A stretch of 20,773 nucleotides of DNA from a virus: positions 1 to 20,773 of the IMG/VR virus record IMGVR_UViG_3300025098_000347, one strand, 5' to 3'. Every line of letters begins with the position of its first letter. Positions within the stretch are counted from its first letter, which is position 1. The position numbers were made by a program, and so were the translations under genes. Below the pieces are notes generated by a model. The model worked only from the letters and a program-made list of their open reading frames with translations. It did not search any database and was not told the origin of the DNA. This document shows, one piece after another, positions 16,123 through 20,773 of the stretch.

Positions 16123-17505
16123 TTAACCCTCCAACGCTTCTTCTAATTCATAGGTGTTAGCCAATAGATTCTGTAGAAAATCTATCGCTTCTTCTCTAGT
16201 CTTCCCCACTTGTTCTGTGTAAGAACCTGTTTTAGCGGCATCTTCTTCCCCATCTATCTCGGAAATTTTGAAATATTTAGGGATATTTCGTGAAACTCTT
16301 CTTCCCTCAGCGTAGTTTCCCCGTCCCTCTGTAAGAATTGGGATTTTTGTAAATCGCAATTCCCCTTTAACCTCTACTTCCAATTGTGAAAAAATAGGGT
16401 CAAAGAAAAAGACATCTTTTCTAAATTCGTTCTTGTAGGGGTCAAGAATAACTTCTTCGGGGACTATCACTTTGACCTCCACCATCTTCTTAAAATCCGA
16501 CAAGACATCAATTATTTTTCTTCTTTCTCCACCTGTTTCTTTTGGAAATAGACAATGCATGAGAAGTTTGAAAGCGGTATTCTTATCTAAATCTTTCAAA
16601 GAAAGAATAACTCTAGCCTCTGAAAAAAGAGTCATTCTTTCCTCTCCTCTTTTCACGCTTGTTTTCTGTTGAGAGGTGTCTACCTCCACATCATATATAT
16701 CCATCAAATTAAAACCGTTGATATCCATTTCAAGTTTTTTATCTAGCCCATGCGCTTCTAAAAATGTTTTACCTTTAGGGTCGTTCACTCTTCTCCATTT
16801 AGTTTCTTCACTATAATGGCTTTCCAACAAAGGCTCATCCTGTTTAGTAATGGTGGCTTTTGTTTTCGGATAATCCACCCTAAACAAATTGCTAGGCCCG
16901 TAGTTTACGAGAACTTGCTCCGTAAGAGTTTTCTTTTCCTCATCTCCAAAGGAAATAACAATTTTGCCCCTACCTCTAGTCACTTCCATATTGTTTTTCA
17001 TTGTATCCACTAGAGTCTTGAAAGGATATTCATCGGATTCCTCTTCTAAAATTTCTTCCATATTTTCAATAATGACATCAGCATCGCTAGGCCCATCTAC
17101 AGAGCCGGAAGCCGTAAGTCTTTCGTATTCGGAAGTTTCTTCACCTTTACCAATAATTTTAGAAAAGTTGTCGGGATTTTTCAAGTCGTTAATAGAAAAA
17201 TCCATTTGTGTAAAATCAAGAAGGCCTTCTTTAAATGGTTTAATTTTATTTAATTCGCTCAAATTAGCGGTTGTTAATGTAGACAATTTCTCGTTAAGAA
17301 TTCGTATGGCTTCACTCACATTATCTTCATAGGCCAAACTTTTGTTTAGGGCTTCCATTCTTTCAATATTTTCATCAAGTTGGGAATCTTCTTGATTACT
17401 TTTTTCTTCCAAATAGCCAAACGCTATGTTTTTTAGAATAAGCGCTTGCCCTAAAGCCTCAACATCGGTGACTGTATTGGAGTCAAAGAGTAGAACCTTT
17501 ACCAT
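16123..17505 (-). CDS. Unknown structural-region protein (460 aa)
   Basis: Not recognised. Seen: about residues 1-110 are helical with coiled-coil-like stretches (NERL/EALNKSLAYEDN); about 110-160 are very acidic (EEILEEESDEYPF); about 160-380 mix strands (GKIVISFGDE, VLVNYGPSNLFRVDYPKTK, MTLFSEARVILSLKDL) with charged loops; the end has another helix (REEAIDFLQNLLANTYELEE). Highly charged overall, no signal peptide, no membrane segment, no Walker or catalytic motif. It sits between the WW-like protein and the connector, so a neck, portal-adjacent or assembly role is possible but not shown. ATG start with only a weak GAGTTGA site; 10 bases separate it from the preceding stop. Confidence 0.6.
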   Translation of the reverse strand: MVKVLLFDSNTVTDVEALGQALILKNIAFGYLEEKSNQEDSQLDENIERMEALNKSLAYEDNVSEAIRILNEKLSTLTTANLSELNKIKPFKEGLLDFTQMDFSINDLKNPDNFSKIIGKGEETSEYERLTASGSVDGPSDADVIIENMEEILEEESDEYPFKTLVDTMKNNMEVTRGRGKIVISFGDEEKKTLTEQVLVNYGPSNLFRVDYPKTKATITKQDEPLLESHYSEETKWRRVNDPKGKTFLEAHGLDKKLEMDINGFNLMDIYDVEVDTSQQKTSVKRGEERMTLFSEARVILSLKDLDKNTAFKLLMHCLFPKETGGERRKIIDVLSDFKKMVEVKVIVPEEVILDPYKNEFRKDVFFFDPIFSQLEVEVKGELRFTKIPILTEGRGNYAEGRRVSRNIPKYFKISEIDGEEDAAKTGSYTEQVGKTREEAIDFLQNLLANTYELEEALEG

Positions 17506-17515
17506 TTAAATCAAC

Positions 17516-18208
17516 TCACATTAACCATTTAGCCCAAGCCGCACCCTTTTGGATAGCAGAACCTAGATGTAGGCCGCTAGATGGCGGCTCATAACTTGTC
17601 TGTCCTGTTTTGGGGTCAATCCAATATGGCCTTCCATATCCATCTTGTCCCGAAGGGGGGATAGGATATCCAGTTCCATTATTCACGGCCCCTTGCATTT
17701 GATTATATTGCTGAGAATGTCCAGTCACTCCCGCTATAGCCATGCCTGTATTGGGTTGCATTGGTTGTTGCATCTGTTGTTGCATTGGCATTCCTCCTCC
17801 CATATTAGAATTAAATCCTTGAGATTCAAGATATTGTTGTTTTGCCATTTTTCTTTGCATAACAACTTCACTATCTATGGCCGAATTCACAATAGCATTA
17901 ATGTCTAATTGAATATTTTCTTGAGTGATTTTTTCGTATTCTCGGAGACAATCCGGATGAACTGACATCTTACCAGTAGTAGAGTCTTGAACAAATTCAA
18001 TTTTAGAAAGCATTTGGCTAACAACTCTTTCCATAACATCTTCCATCATTTTCTCAAAGGTTGTCAAAAATTTAACTCCATGGTATTGGAAAAATTCTTC
18101 TACATGGTTGTCTTGTAAAGAAAGAAGATTGTTTACTGTTTTGAATTGTGTATCTTGTGATGCGCTAATTGCACCCACGATGTCTTTATTGTTTGGACCA
18201 AATACCAT
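17516..18208 (-). CDS. Met/Gln-rich protein with WW-domain-like C-terminal motif
   Basis: A 230-residue protein of three parts (residues counted from the ATG at 18208). The N-terminal part (about 1-125) is helical, rich in Met/Glu/Val, probably oligomeric. Residues 125-180 are low-complexity Gly/Met/Gln/Pro (MPMQQQMQQPMQPNTG), a flexible linker. The end, about residues 184-210, contains GYGRPYWIDPKTGQTSYEPP, which follows the second half of the WW-domain pattern (G-R-x-Y-[YW]-x-[DN]-x-x-T-x-x-[TS]-x-[WY]-x-x-P) with Tyr in place of the second Trp and the first Trp absent. WW domains bind Pro-rich peptides; the neighbouring zinc protein has Pro-rich stretches. ATG at 18208 has GGTGA at 5 bases; the in-frame GTG at 18217 lies inside that site and is rejected. 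No family recognised. Confidence 0.65.
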   Translation of the reverse strand: MVFGPNNKDIVGAISASQDTQFKTVNNLLSLQDNHVEEFFQYHGVKFLTTFEKMMEDVMERVVSQMLSKIEFVQDSTTGKMSVHPDCLREYEKITQENIQLDINAIVNSAIDSEVVMQRKMAKQQYLESQGFNSNMGGGMPMQQQMQQPMQPNTGMAIAGVTGHSQQYNQMQGAVNNGTGYPIPPSGQDGYGRPYWIDPKTGQTSYEPPSSGLHLGSAIQKGAAWAKWLM

Positions 18209-18209
18209 T

Positions 18210-18842
18210 TTATTCACCTTTTCCTTGTACCAAGAATTCCATTCTTTCTAGTGCTGTCCTAACTTCTTGGGTTATTCTAATGACTTCTTGAGGAGGAGTT
18301 TCTTCTGCTTCTTGTTGAGGCGGTTTTATAATCCACCCTGCACTAGTAAGAGAAATAACATCCTCCCTTGTCAATGTGGTGGCTGGCCCTTTAGATAAGA
18401 CTTGTGGCAATCTAGGCTTCGGTATGAATGCTTTAAAATCTAACCCATGTTCTTCTGCCATTATTTGCTGCTGTAACATTTCCATTTGTTTATGAAAACC
18501 AGCGTGCTTTGGGCAGTATGTCCCCCTCATTGGTCTACCTTTTTCTACATGAGTTAAGGGTATAGGGGGTCTCATGTAGTCTCCTGCTTCCCAAACCTGA
18601 TGAGTGCCGCAAACAACACACCGTTCTTTGAGATTAAATTTCCAACTGTAATTGATGAATAAGAATTTTTTCTTTTCAGCCATCAATACCTTTCTAATCT
18701 CTTTGAGCCTTTTCTTTGGCTTGAGAGTCCTGTATTGATATTCTTCTACTGGCCCACTTGCTCTCGCTTGAACAAGAGGCGGTAAAAATGGGTTGCTTGT
18801 CTGTGCTGATTGTGCGCCTATTAAGTTTGGTTGTTGATACAT
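18210..18842 (-). CDS. Zinc-binding protein with CxxC...CxxH site
   Basis: A 210-residue protein of unknown role. Residues C75-x-x-C78 and C110-x-x-H113 form a probable zinc site of treble-clef or ribbon type, set in CVVCG ... YCPKH. The 31-residue spacer is rich in Pro/Tyr/Gly (DYMRPPIPLTH). A basic segment precedes it (KPKKRLKEIRKVLMAEKKKF, about 41-60), and Pro/Gln-rich ends flank the core (NPFLPPLVQ and PPQQEAEETPPQ). The latter are plausible partners for a WW-type module such as that in the next gene (inference). ATG after GGTGA at 6 bases. It may bind nucleic acid or proteins; no enzymatic motif. The gene follows the GTPase by 10 bases. Confidence 0.65.
   Translation of the reverse strand: MYQQPNLIGAQSAQTSNPFLPPLVQARASGPVEEYQYRTLKPKKRLKEIRKVLMAEKKKFLFINYSWKFNLKERCVVCGTHQVWEAGDYMRPPIPLTHVEKGRPMRGTYCPKHAGFHKQMEMLQQQIMAEEHGLDFKAFIPKPRLPQVLSKGPATTLTREDVISLTSAGWIIKPPQQEAEETPPQEVIRITQEVRTALERMEFLVQGKGE
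18214..18218 (-). promoter_or_regulatory. Shine-Dalgarno deciding the 18208 start
   Basis: GGTGA on the minus strand, 5 bases before the ATG at 18208. It also contains the alternative GTG codon at 18217, which is why the longer reading is disfavoured. Confidence 0.7.
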
Positions 18843-18852
18843 TTTTCTTCAC

Positions 18853-19515
18853 CTAGTAATCTTTAATCATTGTAGTGACTCCACGATAAACCATTTCGGG
18901 TTGAGACTTAGCCGATACTATGTATTTGAATGTCGGTATCCCTCGTTCATTTAGTTTTTGCATCCCGTAATGAAAAGGTTCAAAAATTGGGTGTTTACTA
19001 ATGTCTCCATCGTATTTGTATTTCTCTCCCCACATGTCGTATTTATTAGCCCAAATACTGATTGCTAAAGGGAAATCCTCTTCCTTTTTCTTTTTACCGT
19101 TGGGCCAACGAGAGGAACATATTGAGTCTACTAAAAATTTCCATGCTAGTTGATGGTCCAAATTAGCGCTGCTATCCAAATGTCTATGGTCAATCATAAA
19201 GATAATATATCTAACCTTTCTACTTTTCATATCTTTAACCCATTCTTTCCAATAAATAGATTCTCCTCCGATATCCGAAGAGCGTATGGTATGTAATTCT
19301 CCTTCAAACTTTATTCTTTTGCGGGTTGCTCTATGAACACCAACGGTTCTTTCCTTGATTTGCGCTACCTCTCCCCTTGTTCTTAATTGGTGGCTCAATG
19401 TTGTTTTCCCAACCATTGTTGCCCCATAGACTCCGAAATTTATTGCATGAATTTTTTTGTAAAATCCTATAATTGCTTCACCGACAAGAATAGCAAAGCC
19501 TGTCATTAATGACAT
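18853..19515 (-). CDS. Ras/Arf-superfamily small GTPase
   Basis: A 220-residue small GTPase. All five G motifs are visible and in order: P-loop G31-ATMVGKT-38; switch I Thr (T57 in ERTVGV); DIGGE at 81-85 (switch II, the D-x-G-G form typical of Arf, SRP-receptor-beta and MglA-like GTPases, with Glu where Arf has catalytic Gln); NKYD at 157-160 (guanine specificity); SAK at 201-203. It should bind GTP/GDP and act as a molecular switch; hydrolysis may be slow without the Gln, as inferred from family knowledge. The N-terminus (SLMTGFAILVGEAIIGFY) is a hydrophobic helix, recalling the membrane-binding N-terminal helix of Arf. A Lys-rich insert is at 140-145 (GKKKKEE). ATG at 19515 with GGGTGATTAA upstream; the ATG at 19506 would be too far from that site. 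Its neighbours include two membrane proteins. Confidence 0.85.
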   Translation of the reverse strand: MSLMTGFAILVGEAIIGFYKKIHAINFGVYGATMVGKTTLSHQLRTRGEVAQIKERTVGVHRATRKRIKFEGELHTIRSSDIGGESIYWKEWVKDMKSRKVRYIIFMIDHRHLDSSANLDHQLAWKFLVDSICSSRWPNGKKKKEEDFPLAISIWANKYDMWGEKYKYDGDISKHPIFEPFHYGMQKLNERGIPTFKYIVSAKSQPEMVYRGVTTMIKDY

Positions 19516-19519
19516 TTAA

Positions 19520-20071
19520 TCACCCAAAGTATTTTTCCAACATTTTTTTCATATGTTCTTTTACTTCCATTACATCTTCATCTAGCGATAGTTCCATTCC
19601 TGCTGAACTTCTAAAGTATCCTGTAATTTTAGGATGGTTATATTCCGTCGCATCATTTATCAAATCCATTAACTCCGTCACCTTCCTTTTTACTACATCG
19701 TCGGGTAGATATTTGTATGCTATATCTTTATCATGTGAAATACCTCTTGGCATTCCCATCTCTTTTTTGTTTCTTATGTTTCTATTAACGGTATATTCTT
19801 TGTCGCCTTCCAACCGTTTTTCTTTATTTGTTTTCAGGGCTTGCTTTATCATAGGCTTTCCTTCGTCCTTTATTGAATATATTTTAGAACCAAAAAAAGC
19901 ATAAATCAACGCTTCATCTAAAGAAGGAGTCCAATATTCAGTATCTTCCCTTCCTTGTGTTCCTTGAAACAATTTACTGTAAGTATTGATGTAATCCTTT
20001 ACTGGGGAACCATCTAAATCAAAAATAGTAGATTGTATTTTGTAAGGTGATTTGAGGATGTCCTTCCACAT
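19520..20071 (-). CDS. Unknown protein with a WTPSLDEALIYA segment (183 aa)
   Basis: Not confidently recognised. Residues 34-68 (LFQGTQG, then EYWTPSLDEALIYAFFGS and KIYSIK) have the layout of the first two motifs of ADP-ribosyltransferase-like folds ([YF]-[RQ]-G-[TS] ... W-[TS]-[PS]-S-x-x-x-A-x-x-[YF]-[AG]), but the usual Arg is a Gln and no convincing catalytic Glu motif follows, so this is only a hint. The rest is charged, with a basic middle (about 78-110) and an acidic helical C-terminus (LSLDEDVMEVKEHMKKMLEK, about 161-180). No signal peptide or membrane segment. ATG two bases after the stop of the membrane protein, with GGGTGGGGG upstream. It lies 4 bases before the GTPase, so the two are surely co-translated and perhaps work together. 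Confidence 0.55.
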   Translation of the reverse strand: MWKDILKSPYKIQSTIFDLDGSPVKDYINTYSKLFQGTQGREDTEYWTPSLDEALIYAFFGSKIYSIKDEGKPMIKQALKTNKEKRLEGDKEYTVNRNIRNKKEMGMPRGISHDKDIAYKYLPDDVVKRKVTELMDLINDATEYNHPKITGYFRSSAGMELSLDEDVMEVKEHMKKMLEKYFG

Positions 20072-20072
20072 A

Positions 20073-20294
20073 TTAATGCCCCCACCCGTTTAACAAAGTG
20101 TCAAACAGAAACCCCATGATATTGATGTCAAGGACAACCCCGATAATATTTCCAGTGAGGAACGAAAAAAGTGCTATACTACTTCCCCAAAAAAGCATTC
20201 TCATCTTCAAAAAGAAGATATCCGCCGAATGCGCTCTTTGTTGGTTGTAGGCGTAATCGGATTCGGAAAACCCCATTAAGTCTCCAAGAACCAT
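20073..20294 (-). CDS. Small membrane protein (73 aa)
   Basis: A 73-residue protein with a hydrophilic N-terminus (MGFSESDYAYNQQRAHSAD, about 7-25) and one or two membrane-spanning stretches: FWGSSIALFSFLTGNIIGVVL (about 35-55) and IMGFLFDTLL (about 59-68). Resembles holins in size and layout, but holin function is not shown; a membrane anchor for the neighbouring GTPase or a virion-associated membrane protein are alternatives. ATG follows GAGGTGA at 6 bases, a strong site that overlaps the stop of the preceding gene. No family recognised. Confidence 0.65.
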   Translation of the reverse strand: MVLGDLMGFSESDYAYNQQRAHSADIFFLKMRMLFWGSSIALFSFLTGNIIGVVLDINIMGFLFDTLLNGWGH

Positions 20295-20305
20295 ATGGGT
20301 TCACC

Positions 20306-20710
20306 TCATTGAAGTTGAGATAAGAATTCCGCACCTAAATCATTATCTTCAATAGTTTGGTAAGTGGTGATATCGGGAATCCTTGTCGTATTGAAGTCTT
20401 GTTGGAATGTTTTTAGAGAATCCTGCATTCTTTTTCTCTGTTGTTCTTCCTTGTTCTTCATCTTCCAATAAGATTCAATTCTACGGTCAAGAAGGCCTTG
20501 TTCTATGTAGTCATTGAGAAAGAGGTCATTGAGGGCTTTCATAATCAAAATAGCACCAACTGTAATGAGCCCAAATAAGACCCCATGCGCTAAATGCGTG
20601 TATGGGAATTGTGTCCCAAATTCTGCATAGAAGAAAACATTTGCTCCGCTAACTACCCCTACAAAAAGAATAGTCATAATCAACCGTGTGTCTGCGTTAA
20701 GAGCCGCCAA
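20306..20710 (-). CDS. Two-pass membrane protein with cytoplasmic helical tail
   Basis: A 134-residue protein. Membrane segments at about 9-28 (RLIMTILFVGVVSGANVFFY) and 40-59 (LAHGVLFGLITVGAILIMKA), joined by a short loop with HLAH. From about 60 a charged helix with coiled-coil-like heptads (EQGLLDRRIESYWKMKNKEEQ) forms a soluble tail of about 75 residues ending in GAEFLSQLQ. By the positive-inside rule the tail would face the cytoplasm (KNKEEQQRKR is basic). TTG start at 20710 with GAGGTG upstream and a T-run between; no ATG nearby. Unknown function; with the next gene it forms a membrane pair upstream of the GTPase. Confidence 0.65.
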   Translation of the reverse strand: MAALNADTRLIMTILFVGVVSGANVFFYAEFGTQFPYTHLAHGVLFGLITVGAILIMKALNDLFLNDYIEQGLLDRRIESYWKMKNKEEQQRKRMQDSLKTFQQDFNTTRIPDITTYQTIEDNDLGAEFLSQLQ

Positions 20711-20719
20711 AAAAACACC

Positions 20720-20773
20720 TCAAGAGAATTCTACTGAAACTGCGGCTCCTTCGCCAGCCCCACTAGAAATGCT
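20720..20773 (-). CDS. C-terminal end of an unidentified gene (partial)
   Basis: The last 17 codons of a minus-strand gene entering from the right edge. They read SISSGAGEGAAVSVEFS followed by TGA at 20722-20720. The stop overlaps the GAGGTG ribosome site of the next gene, the same junction style seen across the operon, which supports it as a real coding end. Too short to identify. Confidence 0.5.
   Translation of the reverse strand, partial: SISSGAGEGAAVSVEFS

Noticed and set aside
16964-17332. A 122-codon plus-strand frame inside the 460-residue gene
   Set aside because: Leu/Ser-rich shadow of an acidic minus-strand coding region, no Shine-Dalgarno, opposite to the operon direction.
18209-18217. 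GTG start three codons upstream for the WW-like protein
   Set aside because: The GTG is part of the GGTGA ribosome site that serves the ATG at 18208 at 5-base spacing.
20073-20710. Holin or lysis gene pair
   Set aside because: Size and membrane segments would allow it, but no lysin is nearby and the position upstream of neck genes with a GTPase is not typical, so no lysis function is called.
1-20773. tRNA genes, CRISPR arrays, insertion sequences, origin or attachment sites
   Set aside because: No cloverleaf, spaced direct repeats, transposase frame or terminal inverted repeats seen. Genes fill almost the whole window, so little space remains for such elements.

Overview
The window is one uninterrupted block of minus-strand genes from the structural (late) region of a tailed virus, most likely one that infects an archaeon. 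The archaeal assignment rests on two observations. Most cistrons have a GGTGA-centred Shine-Dalgarno site, complementary to the UCACC at the 3' end of archaeal 16S rRNA. TTG and GTG starts are frequent, and genes join through TAATG, TGATG or GTGA overlaps or gaps of a few bases. The DNA is A+T-rich. A compact dsDNA virus of marine or other low-GC archaea fits, but no host marker gene lies here, so the exact host is not established. No capsid, portal, terminase or replication gene is in view. By the usual head-neck-tail order the head genes should lie beyond the right edge.

Transcription runs right to left. At the right edge is the C-terminal tail of an unidentified gene. Next is an unusual cassette (about 17.5-20.7 kb): two small membrane proteins, a 183-residue protein of unknown function, a complete Ras/Arf-type small GTPase with all five G motifs, a zinc-binding protein, and a Met/Gln-rich protein that ends in a WW-domain-like motif. 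A 460-residue unknown follows, then neck genes (a head-tail connector-like protein, a short helical protein, and a probable neck or tail-terminator protein).

The tail module starts at 14.26 kb. It contains a large tail tube protein, a 53-residue basic gene with a TTG start and an AT-hook-like core, and a tail assembly chaperone pair joined by a -1 frameshift heptamer (A AAA AAC). It continues with a short tape-measure protein, a distal tail protein, a LamG-like lectin protein, a 2100-residue tail hub/baseplate giant, a small fibre-attachment-like protein, and a fibre with GIGTSSP repeats that runs off the left edge.

The genes together build the neck, tail and adsorption apparatus. Cistrons are packed so tightly that translational coupling is likely throughout. 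The two largest gaps flank the tail tube/53-residue pair. Both gaps carry a stem-loop with a 9-base loop built around the same GTTTGTTTGT word, and the second is followed by a T-tract, which could set expression levels between abundant tube and scarce chaperone. The most novel element is the GTPase/membrane-protein/WW-like cassette in a late operon.
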